Notes: a model not told the origin generated them from the letters alone. DNA of 64,000 bases from Linanthus parryae (GCA_023055425.1 JALGPY010000033.1:2722908-2786907), one strand, 5' to 3'. Shown: positions 21,951 through 33,699, counted from the stretch's first letter. Translations and numbers: made by a program.

Positions 21951-23800
21951 TTCAAGAATTTGAATCAGTCAAAAAAATATTTGCAGGCTCAGAAAACAAC
22001 TTGAACTTGATTCTTTGAGGTAGCTTAAAGTATGTTCACAAAACCGGCATTGGATACCGTCCAAATTTTCCCAAAAAGTACAATACCAAATTTGTAAAAG
22101 CTGAAATCAAAACATCTCCCAAGTGACATTACTGCAATAATATTGGTCATGTTAAGATGACTTGTCCTGTTAGAAGAAGAGACCCTCACATAATGAGGAA
22201 TACTTTTCCCTTCCAACTCAAAGGACAAGTTAGACAAATTTGGGTTCCTAAAGGGGTTAGACCACCCAAAATGGTTGACCCTAAATATGAATCTAAATTC
22301 CACACTTGGTCTAACAGATGGGTAAGGCAGTGAATGGTGTTTTCAGGTTGTCACCAAGATCAAAGAACATAAATGGTTTATGGACAGTGGTTGCTCAAGA
22401 CACATGAGTGGAAAGAGATCTTTATTCTCAGAACTGAAAGAGTAATCTGAGAGATCAATTACACTTGGTTACAAACGCAAATGCAACATTCTTGGTATTG
22501 GTAAAGTTGGTACAGATTCTGAAAATTCTATTCCTGATTTATGTCTAGTTGATGGTTTGAAATTCAATTTGATTAGTGTTTCCCAGCTTTGTGATAGTGG
22601 CAACAAGGTTATATTTGACAAAGAGAAATGTGTGGTGCAAGATGAGAAATCTGGCAATTTCATCCTCACAGCCTCTAGATCAAACAATGTTTATACTTTT
22701 CAAACTAACAAAGTTGCAAAAGAAAACTTGAACAAGCTAGTTTCCAAAAACTTAGTATGTGGTCTACCCTCTATCAAGTTCAGAGATGAATAAGTATGCA
22801 AGGCATGTGCACAAGGCAAGCAAACAAGAAGCTCATTCAAACCAAAGAACTTTGTAAGTACTACTAACCCATTGAATTACTGCATATGGATCTCTGTGGT
22901 CCTCTGAGAACTCCAACTCCAAAGGGTAAGAAGTACATGCTTGTTATTGTAGATGATTTCTCTAGATATACTTGTCTTATGTTTCTCAGAGAAAAATCTG
23001 AAGCTCTCACTGAATTTTTAAAGCTTTCTAAAGAACTTTAAACATTGAAAAATCTACCTATTGCTTCAATCAAAAGTGATCATGGTAGAGAATTTGATCA
23101 GTTAGAGGTTAATGTATTATTTTCTAAGCATGACATCTCTCACAACTTTTCTGCTCCTAGAACTCCCCAACAGAATTGAGTTGTTGAAAGAAAGAACAGG
23201 ACTCTTGAAGACATCTCAAGAACAATGCTTCTGGAAAATATATTACCAAAGCATTATTGGGTTGAAGTTGTGAATACAGCAAACCATATTCTCAACAGGT
23301 GGTTGATCCGACCTATTCTGAAGAAGACTCCTTATGAGCTTTTCAATGGAAGAAAGCCAAATATTTCTTACTTAAAACCATTTGGCTGTACTTGTTTTGT
23401 CCACACTAATGGTAAGAACAATCTTGGTAAGTTTGATGCAAGAAGTGATGAAGGTATATTTCTTGGTTATTCACAGACAAACAAAGCCAATGGAGTTTAT
23501 AATAAGAGAACCAAGCTTGTTGAAGAAAGCATTCATGTTATATTTAATGAAAGCCGTGATGGTTCTTGGAGTGATGGTTTTGCAGATATCAATCTGAGCA
23601 AGCATGATTCAGATACTGAAGAAGAATCCTCAAAACGATCCAAGGAAATGTCACAAGAACAAATCAGGCAATTTCAAGGCCTTGAAACCAAGGTTCAAAG
23701 CATTGAAACAGAATCTCTAGAGAATACAACAGAACAGGCTACTACTTCAAGTTCTCAGAGACTTGAAGAAAACTGGAGAGCCTGAACCTTGGACACCAAG
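21951..23800 (+). pseudogene. pol of element B: second zinc knuckle, protease, integrase
   Basis: The knuckle HYCNNIGHVKMTC (near 22125) has its first Cys replaced by TGA. A linker with IWVPKGVRPPK follows. Protease is readable as MDSGCSRHMSG near 22380, with catalytic Asp kept. The integrase histidine pair of the HHCC site is missing between about 22715 and 22740, compatible with a deletion, while VCKACAQGKQT follows a stop at 22792. The core reads IKSDHGREFDQ (23071) and ERKNRTLEDI (23189); a glycine codon before VVERK is TGA. The C-terminal half is open from 23225 to 23785. A palindrome at 23672 is read as FQGLE. Confidence 0.88.
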
Positions 23801-25410
23801 AAAGATATTTAAATATCTCTCATCTCATCCTGCTAGCAATACTATTTCTGATCCAACCACTGGTACACAAACTAGATCACAGTTGAAGAATCTATGTGCT
23901 TTTAATGCTTTTATCTCTCTTGTAGAACCTAAAACTGTGAAGGAAGCATTACAAGAAGAAGACTATATCATAGCAATGCAAAGTGAACTCAATGTGTTTG
24001 AAAGGAACAAGGTCTGGAATCTAGTTCCTCCTCTAAGAAATCAGTCTGTCATTGGAACAAGATGGGTATTCAGAAATAATTTAGATGAGAATGGAAAGGT
24101 AATCAGGAACAAAGCTAGATTGGTAGCTCAAGGCTACAATCAAGAAAATGTATTGACTATGAATAAACATTTGCTCCTTTTGACATGTTAGAAGCAATTA
24201 GAATTCTACTTGCATTTGCATCTCACAAAAACATGAAACTTTTTCAAATGGATGTGAAGTGTGCATTTTTAAATGGTTATTTTCAAGAGGAAGTTTATGT
24301 TGCTCAACCTCCAGGTTTTGAAAATGACAAGTTTCCAGATCATGTTTACAAACTTGACAAGGTTCTTTATGGTTTGAAACAAGCTCCAAGGGCTTGGTAT
24401 GAAATATTGTCAAATTTCTACTTGAAAATGATTTCAAAAGAGGATTAGTAGATAAGACCCTTTTCATAAAGACTCATGAGAAAGACATGCGTGTAGTTCA
24501 AATTTACATTGACGATATCTTGTTTGGAGCTACTAATGATCTTCTGTGCAAGGAATTCTCAAGTATTATGAGAAGTGAATTTGAAATGAGCTTGATGGGA
24601 AAATTGAAATTCTTTCTTGGACTTCAAATTCATTAGATGAAGAAGTGCATATTCCTACATCAAAGCAAGTACACAAGAAACTTGCTAAGCAAGTACAATA
24701 TATCTCAGTCCGAAGAGATTAAAACCCCCATGAATTCTACACTGTCTCTAGACAAAGTTGAATCTGGTAAAAGTGTGAATGTGAAAGAATATAGAGGTAT
24801 GATTGGATCATTACTCGACCTCACAGCTAGTGGACCAGACATCATGTTCAGTGTGTGCATGTGTGCTACATTTCAAGGTGATCCTAAAGAATCACACTTG
24901 ACTGCAGTTAAGAGAATTTTTAGATATCTCAATGGTACCAAAGACATAGGGCTTTGGTATCCTAAAAAATCTAACTTCTCTTTGTGTGGCTATTCAGATG
25001 CTGACTTTGCAGGATATAAAGTTGATAGAAAAATTACATCATGATGCTGTCAATTTCTTGGATCATCCTTTAACAGCTGGCATTCAAAGAACCAAAACTC
25101 AGTTGAACTATCAACAACAAAAGTTGAATACATAGCAGTTGGAGCTTGCTGTTCACAAGTGTTATGGATAGCAAAACAAATAAGAGATCTTGGATTTTAT
25201 TTCAGAGATGTACCTATCAAGCGTGACAACACAAGTGCAATATCAATTACAAAGAATCCAGTACAAAGCATATTGATGTTAGACACCACTTCATCAGAGA
25301 TCATGCTGAAAAATGTGATCTTTTTCTTGAATTTGTTTCTACTAACTTTGAATTTGCAGATATCTTCACTAAAATATTTCCAGATTAAGGATTCTCATCC
25401 TTAAGATTGG
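23801..25410 (+). pseudogene. pol of element B: reverse transcriptase and RNase H
   Basis: RT signature motifs are WVFRNNLDENGK (near 24064), [12 protein letters not shown] (24247), [12 protein letters not shown] (24368) and catalytic YIDD at 24505-24516. RNase H has GYSDADFAGYKVD (near 24993) and a changed TEAEY-like site (TTKVEY near 25120). Stops or shifts lie near 24189, 24447, 24634 and 25042. The C-terminus runs out near 25404 in a shifted frame. Related to D at 59924-61500. Confidence 0.88.
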
Positions 25411-25886
25411 AATTGGGTATGCTAAATAAAGAAGCATTGGTTTAGGGGGAGAATCAGTTAAGTTTTATGTGTTTCAAAGGTTTGAACTGATTTTCAAAGC
25501 CTTGAAAGTCTTTTCAAAGCTTTGAGCATATGTGCTTTACATCATACAGCTTTTCAAGGCCTTGAAATCCTTTCCAAAGCCATGAAAATAAGACTGCATG
25601 CTAGTTAGTCAATAAATTGGATCTTTCAATGTTAGGTGTTATCTTTGTATATAATTGTTCAATGTTTCCCCTCACTTTTTAAAATAAACCTTTTTAGCCA
25701 AAATAGTTATATCTTTTATTTCCAACGGCACAAACAAAATTTGAATCTTTTTGATTCAGCATATATTCAAAGATCAGAAAGAATATTTAGTTTCCTTTTC
25801 AAACTGAAACTCTCTTCTATTTATCTTGTTCTCTCTTTCTCTCCTTCTTATCTATCCTACCTCTCTATTCTTCTCTCCAAACTCTA
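25411..25886 (+). other. Spacer after B pol with first polypurine-like tract
   Basis: It contains TTTAGGGGGAGAATCAG at 25441 (the first of three purine tracts), an exact palindrome at 25552-25567 and several near copies at 25478-25520. The stretch 25780-25880 is pyrimidine-rich (TCTCTTTCTCTCC type) just before the next ATG. No gene seen. Confidence 0.7.
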
Positions 25887-26573
25887 ATGAGCACTAGGAG
25901 AGCCTCTGACAGAATCAAGATGGCTGGTGGTTCAAAGGCTACAACAGAGAAGAAAAGAAAGACCATTGTGGAAGAGGTTCAGAACATCAGTGGAGATTCC
26001 TGTTCAAAGACTGCTACAGCAGAAGACATAACACCTCCTCCTCCCAAGAAGAATGCCAAGAAAGATGAGACACCAGTGTCCCGCAAGAAGAAGAATAAGA
26101 AGGCAATGGAGTCTGCACCATAAAAACAGAAGGGAATTCAGATTGGTAGCCCTAATAAGACAAAGAAGAATGCTGACATAACATACAAAGGAAAAGTAAA
26201 AGAGAAGATCTACATTCAAGACTCAAATTCAGATGCAACTTCAAGTTCATATGAAGTCTATTCAGTTTTAAGAAAGGAAAAAAATTAGAATGAGCATAAA
26301 AAAGATGTGCTAGAGTCCAGCATGGAGTCTGAAAGAAAGAGTCAGAAAAGAAATTCTTTTTTGATTAAGTAAAGGTCTTTTGTCTAGAAGAAACTGAAAC
26401 ATAGAAGAAAAGCTTTGGAAGGGTTAACCTTCCTGTTCAATAGTGTGATCAAGACCATAAACTCAATCATTGATGATGTGGCTCAACAGGAAGAAGAACA
26501 AGTTCATGATGACGAGGGAGATATTCAAGAAGAAGGTGTAGAGAAGCAATGTGATAAAGACCCTATCCCTTAA
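25887..26573 (+). pseudogene. Third ORF of SIRE-type element B (ORF after pol), broken
   Basis: The ATG at 25887 opens MSTRRASDRIK and runs 78 codons to TAA at 26121-26123. The same frame continues after the stop with lysine-rich then acidic sequence to about 26573, with more stops near 26286, 26370 and 26384. D has a comparable start (SERI motif) at 61943 and 62995. Sireviruses commonly carry an extra ORF here, called env-like in SIRE1. I see no signal peptide or membrane segment, so no envelope function is claimed. The product would be basic, low-complexity and probably disordered. Confidence 0.65.
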
Positions 26574-26717
26574 CTCTGCCTACTCTTTCTTCACCATTTC
26601 GAGGCCTTGAAACCCCCTTCAAAGTCTTGAAAATTCTGTCTTATCAATCAGTCTTTTAAAAATCTTTCCAAATACTTTGATCCAACATTTTCTTTTCTCA
26701 TTCCTTTTTGATAAAAG

Positions 26718-26891
26718 TAAAAAAGGGGGGAGAAATTTAGGATATTTTATGTTTACTTGTGTGTTTAGGGACCTGGTTTTGGTCAGTAGGATTATCTGAA
26801 ACTCTGCTATGTGCTAATGAGTATTTGTTTCAGAATCACAGTATCAAACATATTGACATATTGTAGATTTTTCTTTCATAAAGGGGGAGAT
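26718..26891 (+). promoter_or_regulatory. Polypurine tracts before B 3' LTR
   Basis: AAAAAAGGGGGGAGAAA near 26719-26735 and AAAGGGGGAGAT ending at 26891 directly before the LTR. The second is in the correct place to prime plus-strand DNA. The first, with that at 25443, is an upstream copy, as is usual in Sireviruses. Confidence 0.75.
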
Positions 26892-27648
26892 TGTAAGTTC
26901 AATGCAGGTTCAAGACTTGAAATAGGCCTTGAAACAGCTTTCAAAGGCTTGAAACTGACTGAGCTTTATATGCATGAACTTAGGGGGAGTTTCTTTACTT
27001 GATTCAACTCTTAAACCCCTATGCATGATTAGCTTATATTTGATGATGAAAGAAATTTTTTTTGACATAGTTTGCAGTATCTAACATCATCTGTTTGATT
27101 GAGTTTTGCTGGGATATTGTGTTTCCTATTTAATAGGAATCTGTTTCATAACTAATGTTTTGCAGAAATGGAAACTACTTGATGACTTGATTCCGTGATG
27201 AATCTGATGTGGTTAAAAGCTTCCCAACATATTTCCAACAAGATCAAATCAGTATCCTGGAAGATACTGAGCTACTAGCCGTTGGAAGAAGTTGTTAGAA
27301 GAGTCAAGATTTGAAGACAATTTTCAGGAAAGTTTGTTGAGAAGATTCTGAAGATCTTCAATTCAAACTGAGTGTAAAAGGAGAATTGCTGAAGGAATTC
27401 GTAGACACAACAACACAGAGAAATTCACATGAAAACTCAAAAACATCAAAGGATTGACAAGCAACAAAGAAGCAGATTGATTTCTCTCAATCCAAGCATT
27501 AGAAGAACACTGCATACTCACTGCAGTTTCATTTAATGTGTTCTTCTTTTCTGAACTTCATTTGTATATCATTTTATTAATACTTCTAGTTCTCATTCTC
27601 AAAATTTGTTCAAGGTTAATAATAGAGAATTCTAAATTAATCAGATAG
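26892..27648 (+). repeat. 3' LTR of element B, first part
   Basis: It starts TGTAAGTTCAATGCAGG and is collinear with 19195-19972. It is cut at GATAG by the CACTA element. Confidence 0.9.
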
Positions 27649-27900
27649 CACTACAACAAATACGGCCTCCGTTGACATAAAGAATGGTCGCTAGAATAGC
27701 CAAATATGTCGGTAGAAATTCTATTGACAAATATTTTTTTGACGCTCTGGTGTCACTACGTCTCGGTCGTTAGTATTAAAGCCGACTAGTGGCATGTATG
27801 TCGGCAGAAAAAAACAGGCGACATCATTTTCTGTCGACAGTTTAAATCTAACAACACACATTTTATGTCGCTAGTACAACTATTAACAAGTAATTTTAGT
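27649..27900. repeat. Left subterminal repeat region of the CACTA element
   Basis: At least five short variants of TGTCGNYAG in about 190 bp, on both strands. In CACTA elements such arrays bind the element transposase; that role is inferred from the family. Confidence 0.65.
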
Positions 27901-28559
27901 CGTTTATGTGGATAAGTGACAAAATTATTTGTCACCAGTAGATATGATTACATCTTCATGGCGACACACATGTTTGTCACCTGTATCACGACCGAATAAA
28001 AAAATAATAATGGGGAACTTTACATATATGCAGACATGCACCCAAAATTCCAACAGTACTCAAACATATATGCACAACTGTTCTCAAATCCAAGATCAAC
28101 CCTCCAAAAGTAGGATTTTTTACATCACAAAAATAATACTGCATAATAACTATTTTGCATCCTTAACCGAGTTAACGACAGTCTAGTAGTTCACTATAAT
28201 TAAAGAGTCGTGCAAATTAAAACAATATTAAGTTAACAAAACAAGTAGCTTGCGTTTCACGGTTCAAAAACTATTACATCTAGATAAATCAAGTGCCCAT
28301 AAAACAGCTACTAATTGTTATATCATCAAGCGTCCAAAATCACCGACCAGTATTTATTTGGGTCCTTCGATGCCCTGAACCTATACCAGCGACGCTAAAA
28401 CCTGCAAACAATGAAAAAAAAGAATCATAAGATAGTAGCTGTATGGTTTCACAACAACGAATATCGCCTACGATATACATCAATAGCCTAGCTAACTGTT
28501 CATGTAATAGTGATTGCGACTCTGCAAGTTTAACATTGTCTAGAAAATGCGCTCTTAGA

Positions 28560-28702
28560 TTCCTTCGTGGATTTAATCCAATGGTTTAAAATGATTAATT
28601 GAAATTAATCCGATGGTTCAAAATGTCTCCCGAAAATGTATTTTGAAAATTTCTTTCAAAAAAATGTGGGGGGACCCACACCGTTCTGCTTTATTGTATA
28701 GA
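28560..28702 (-). mobile_element. Second Helitron 5' terminus abutting the first
   Basis: Reading the minus strand from 28702, TCTATACAATAAAGCAG continues into a block that matches the 5' end of the neighbouring Helitron (shared ACGGTGT and GGTCCC, and the plus-strand phrase GGTTCAAAATGTCTC). It starts at the T just after CTAG of the first Helitron. Its own 3' end was not found, so this is a partial or truncated copy. Confidence 0.55.
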
Positions 28703-31700
28703 CTAGGTATTGCCCGTGCCTAAAGGCACGTCGAAAAGAACAATAAAAAAACATGTTCACAGTTCATTCAATCTGACAAAAAGTTTCCCTATTCACCATT
28801 TGTAATTTGAGAGAATGTAATAACATTGTCAAATCAAAACAACTTCGACAATGAATGAGATACATAAGAGAATTTGTCTAAAATTAAACAAAATATCCTC
28901 CAAGTTCCATCCCCTTTAACCTTCCAAAAAATGTAGAATGTTACTGGACAATCTCATAGGTTATAAAGCTATAAATTGAAGGATCTGTGTCATTATTATG
29001 AAGTAAAATATATTTTCTCTGTCTTTCACATGCTATTAGCCGAATTCCAGAATCATAGACATTGATTATTTTTCTGCCCTTCCTTATGAACAGACTTCAT
29101 GATACATGCATAATAATTAAAATATATAGACCTTATTAACTTCAAAGTACCAATCCACATTTTAGAGCATGCGAACCTTATGAGCACGACAATCAATAAG
29201 GCAGGAAGCCAGTAGCTAAAACCATCGAAAGCTCTAATTAAGAGTAATTTCTATAAGAAAAAAAATTCCATACATAACGTTTCATAGTCTTCCCCTTCAG
29301 AATCTGATAGAAAGTCATAAAAGAAACGGAGAAATATAAGAAGATACAGTGTGATAAAATGACATCATTTTACCGCTATCCGGATAATGATAGACCACCT
29401 AGCTGATAGCTACAGCCTCCTTGTGGCTTGGCTACAATGGAGTAACACCATCAACACTAAAGCTTCACTTTATGGATTCCAGAAATAATAGAGAGATTTT
29501 GTGAAGGATAGCGAGTTTAAAAGTTGTAAAGGTTGGTGACGGTGGTGGTAGAGATTTCTTGAAGGCCCACTTAGTCAAACTTTTAACTCGAACTGAATGT
29601 TACAATTTGGGGTTCCCCTAGATTGCTATTGTAATAGACCTCAAAAGATCGAAAAAATATTAAAGAATTTAGAAGAGACGACAACAATTCAGATTAGAAC
29701 ATTTTGGTGTGAAATTGTAACCCATGTGCTGATGGTTGCCTATTCTCTTATAGTGTTTCATTCTTCAAATTAATTGATACAACTCTAGTGGTTATAATTT
29801 AAAATTCTAAGCAATTAATAACTACAATCTGGGCATTGAACTCACCGAAAAATTGTCCATCATGGTCCACAAATGAGAAAAGAAATTGTTTCAATATGAA
29901 ATTGAAATTAGCACCGGCTAAGGGTGCATGTACCAAATTACGCAGATGAGAGCTGAAGGTGTTAGCCATTGAAACAGAAAAAGAAAGGGTAATTCATTCG
30001 GAAAGAGTATGTAGCCGAAGTTCTGTAGTGAAAGATTTTAAGAAAAAAAAAAACAATTTATTTTATTGTAAAGTACTGATTTTTTATTGTATAGTATTGA
30101 CCTTTGGGCTAAGCACAACCATGTTAATTAATTCATGGGATCATCGAAATTCCACCAAACAATACAATAGAAGATTGTTCGAGTTTCATTAAGGATACAA
30201 TAGAAGATATTTTCTTCGGGTGAAAGCGATGACACAAAATATTTTTGTATTTGTATCTATATCCCAAAAACCATATGGGTCTTGGCAACTTGCACGACGC
30301 TGAAACTATTCATTGTAATCTAGCCATCAGCAAAGAAAAGAAAAATTACTTCCAATCCTCAAATGAGCTCAGAAAAAATGAAAGACATCCATCTACTCAG
30401 AGTACCATGAACAGACAACATGACTAAACTTAAGATTCATTGGAAAACAGACGGAACAAACTCCACATATTTTTAACGCAGAACGTACCAATCTAAATCA
30501 GGGGTTTGAGGGCAAGCCGGCGAACTTGAGAACCTGAGAAACAAATTGAAGAAGAATACAATAGAATCCATTAAAAAAAATTTATCGAAATCGAAAGAAG
30601 AATGAAAATATAACAAACATGTCATGAGTGGCCTCCCTGGGTGTTAGATTAAGAGACAAATTAGAGATAAACGTTATAAAAAAATCACTTTGATGAAGTC
30701 CAATTCTACCCTGTATAAGAATGACACCCTCTATAAGAACGACACCCTGTCCCTGTATAAGGATTCAAGAAGATGTGACGATAGCAAGTTTCAATAATAT
30801 TAAAAGAGAGAGTTCCAGAAAGAAAAACATAATGAAAGTTAAAAGCTGGTGGGAAATGGGACATTGTCCCATTCGTGTATTCACTCTATACCTCTAAAAC
30901 TCGCGATAGAATCCCTACCACAAACTATAAATCGAGGAAGAAGCAGATGGGAAAATAAACCTGAACCTCCATTCCCAATCAGCAATAGCCAATTGAGGAC
31001 GATATGGCTCTATCAAAAACACCCAATATAGTGTTTACCTAACAGAGAAATCGGAACAGAACTGAGATGAACTATTGGATCAAATAATGGAATAGTCAAT
31101 TAATAGATCCTGGGAATTTGAGACTTATGCTTCCCCTTCCCGCTCTGATCAATCATGGAAGAATTGGAGAACGTGTTTTTTATGGAAACCCACTGGAATT
31201 TCATAAGAGTAATCAAAGAGAACGAAAATCAAAGAGAACGAAAATCAAAATTGATGAAGATTAAGAAGACGTACTTGGATTCCGAGACGAACCTGTAAGA
31301 AGACAAAGAAGACGATTGTTGCCTGTAAGAAGTCAGAAAAGCCGATCGACGAATCTGAGGAACGAACCTGGAGTGTTAAAGGGGAGGAGGCTGAGGATTA
31401 GGGCGGCGACGTCTATAGCAATGGGGACTACGGCATCGATGAAACCGACGGGGAGAAGTAGCGACGTTTACAGAGATTGGGACTACGACATCGATGAAAC
31501 CGACTGGGAGAAGCAGCGACGTCCGAGAGTGACGATGAAATTGAGGGGGAGAAGCAGCGACGTTCGAGAGTGATCGATGGTGTCTCCGATTTGGGAGGAA
31601 ACCTAAGACTTGCTTCTCACGGTGATTGTGGACAGGGTATCTGACTCGGCGGTGATTGTGGACGATGTGTTATGTAATTTTCATCTAACGGTTCAAAATG

Positions 31701-31796
31701 TCTCTTGAAATATCTCCTTGAAAATGTCTCTTTAAAAATGTCTTTTAAAAATATGCATGGGACCTACACCGTGCTGTTTTATTATATAAATATAGA
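28703..31796 (-). mobile_element. Non-autonomous Helitron inside the CACTA element
   Basis: On the minus strand the 5' end is TCTATATTTATATAATAAAA (from 31796). The 3' end is a hairpin CGTGCC-TTTA-GGCACG (28715-28730), eight bases, then CTAG (28706-28703) followed by T. These are the TC start, 3' hairpin and CTRR end of plant Helitrons. No target duplication is present, as expected. No Rep/helicase was seen in 3.1 kb, so it is non-autonomous. The interior has only short frames; it holds a small tandem repeat near 31420-31575. Captured gene pieces could not be identified by eye. Confidence 0.8.
31420..31575 (+). repeat. Short tandem repeat in the Helitron 5' part
   Basis: Three degenerate units of about 50-57 bp share GACTACGRCATCGATGAAAC and GAGAAGCAGCGACGT; the third unit is shortened. 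Confidence 0.75.
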
Positions 31797-32070
31797 TTAA
31801 TTTTTTTTCCCTCTTTACAATTTGGGAGTGCGGGAAACACTAATTTTTTACCCTCCGATTTTTTTGCAGTATGTCTTCATATAATTGTCAAACATAAATA
31901 AATAGTCACAATCATTGAAATTTTTGGGTAGAATAAAAGAAAAACCAAAATGTCGACAAAAAAATCATATGCATTGACAAACAAAATATTATCGATTAAT
32001 CGCGTAACTAGCTACATGGAACTGTGTGTCGACAAAAAAACTGTCAACAAAGGTCATATTTGTGGTAGTG

Positions 32071-32468
32071 TAGCTAGAGCCGGTACTAGATAGATTAGTG
32101 AGAACCACAAGCTGTAACAGAGTAAGGCATCTCTCTGTGCATGAGATCTAGGGCTTAGTTGTGGATTAATAAGAATTGTGTTGAAAATCCTGCAGGGAGA
32201 AGATCCCTGAGGTAGAGATGTAGGTCCAAGTGGACTGAACTATATATATCTTGTGTCTATTGCATTTACTTTTCAGTTTCATACTTAGAACTTTTTCAGC
32301 ATTCAAACTGTTTCATTTCAAAGGTTTGAAACTCATTTCAAGGCCTTGAAATAGACTTATTCTTTTGTATCCTCTAACTATTTTATTCCAAGGGCTTGAA
32401 ACTCATTTTAAGGCCTTGAATCTATTTAGAGTATTGATCATGCATTCTACCAACTGTACACCCCTTCA
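32071..32468 (+). repeat. 3' LTR of element B, second part
   Basis: It resumes at TAGCTAGAGC and ends CCCCTTCA. One exact palindrome lies at 32336-32351. Compared with the 5' LTR it lacks about 80 bp around the C run, between ATCTATTT and AGAGTATTG. Confidence 0.9.
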
Positions 32469-32473
32469 ATAAC
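32469..32473. repeat. Target-site duplication of element B, right copy
   Basis: ATAAC, against ACAAC on the left. Confidence 0.7.
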
Positions 32474-33699
32474 CACAGGGGTTGTGCCAAGGAATCGACC
32501 GTTCCCTTGTGCGCCAAGCTAAGTCGTGCCCGCCTGTTTGACCGTGCGGGCTTGGGCTGACGAGTTTGGCCGGCTAGTGCGGTCCCTAGGGTTTCAACCA
32601 AACTGTTTAGTGGGCCCCGTAGACCTTTTTTACCCTAGAAAATCCAAATTCAACTAAAATTGACCAAGCGCGTTAAAATTGGATTTTAACTGTATTATGT
32701 GCTGTATTGCATGGTGGATAGATATGGCCTAGTTGTGGATGTTTATTTTCTGGTTTGTGGTTTGTTTTTGGTTTATTGTAATTAATGTAATTAATTATTT
32801 ACGGTCTGCGTGTCATCTTCTCCTTCAACTTGTGAGGTCTCTCTATTTAGTATAGATGCTAGCTAGTATTAGATAGTTAGAAGATAGCCAAGACATGGAG
32901 AAGAAGATCAAAGACTGAAGAAAGCACAAGACTTGGAGACCTCATAAGCCTAGACACATGGACTAAAGATGGAGGCACATGGAGATGAGCTTGTCACTTT
33001 AGGGATTATAGACATTCTCATTGGCTTGGGAATATCTTAGTCTTGTGGGCCATACCCATGCATGCAAAACGTAACAAGAAAATAATAAACAAGAATCTTT
33101 TATTTGGGATTGCCCAATCTAAATAAGTAGATCATGTTGATGGGATGGAAAAAAATAATTAATAATAACAAGGAAATCCCTCAAACGATAAACATTGTGT
33201 TTTGCCTTCTCTTTCTTAACAGCCATCTTGATCAGGGTCTATTAAATTCGGGCTTTCCAAAGCAAGACGATTTTAGTTCATCATGGTGTGATGCAGCGAC
33301 ACAAACAAGTAATGTGCGATTGCTGAAGTAAGAGGTTGGATGCAACTAGGATGATTCAATGAGATTGATAACTTAGAGGCAAGGCAATTAGGCGTTTTCT
33401 ATGGGATAGATAAAGAATAAGGGGTGATTCAACTAATTGAACCAAGAGTTGCATAGGATGCAATTGGAACTTATTCATACCTAAATAATTAATTCTTTGG
33501 TGACTTGCCAAATCAAGCTCAAGAAGAAGTGAAATATGCATCTTGGACCCACTAGGAATATATGATTTTTTTATTAATGGTGAGGGCTATTAATCCGAGA
33601 AAAATAGTGGAAGCTATATTTAATAATCTAGCCATTGTTGAATATAGTTAATCGTTCAATATACTAAAATTGCATATTTCTCATTTTGTAGAATTCAAA
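32474..33699 (+). other. Leader of element E, second part
   Basis: It resumes after B and is collinear with the A and C leaders (shared GACCAAGCGCGTTAAAAT and the AAGAGGTTGGATGCAACTAGG block). No gene seen. Confidence 0.8.

Larger units (their letters stand above)
27649..32070. mobile_element. CACTA-type DNA transposon, non-autonomous, carrying a Helitron
   Basis: Ends are CACTACAACAAATACGGCC on the left and the inverse of CACTACCACAAATATGACC on the right, about 28 bp of imperfect inverted repeat. A 3-bp TAG duplication flanks it (27646-27648, 32071-32073). Subterminal repeats of the type TGTCGNYAG (GTCGCTAG, GTCGGTAG, GTCGGCAG, GTCGACAG) crowd the left 250 bp, and GTCGACAAAAAAA units occur at the right. 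No transposase was seen, so it depended on another element. Without the Helitron it would be about 1.33 kb. The other B LTR shows the empty site. Confidence 0.9.
19195..32468 (+). mobile_element. Element B: SIRE-type Ty1/copia retrotransposon
   Basis: LTRs of about 1.24 kb, a tRNA-iMet primer site (20441), a long gag, pol with protease, integrase, reverse transcriptase and RNase H, an extra ORF after pol, and repeated polypurine tracts together define the Sirevirus (SIRE/Maximus) lineage. The 3' LTR is split by a CACTA element. gag and pol carry several stops and a deletion in the integrase zinc site. The palindrome TTTCAAGGCCTTGAAA occurs six times exactly across the element. Confidence 0.92.

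Noticed and set aside
31316..31573. 85-codon Arg-rich frame in the Helitron
   Set aside because: It is produced by a short tandem repeat (GAGAAGCAGCGACG units), with no domain and no sign of a captured exon.
28560..31796. CACTA transposase or Rep/helicase gene
   Set aside because: No frame longer than about 85 codons and no known motif on either strand.
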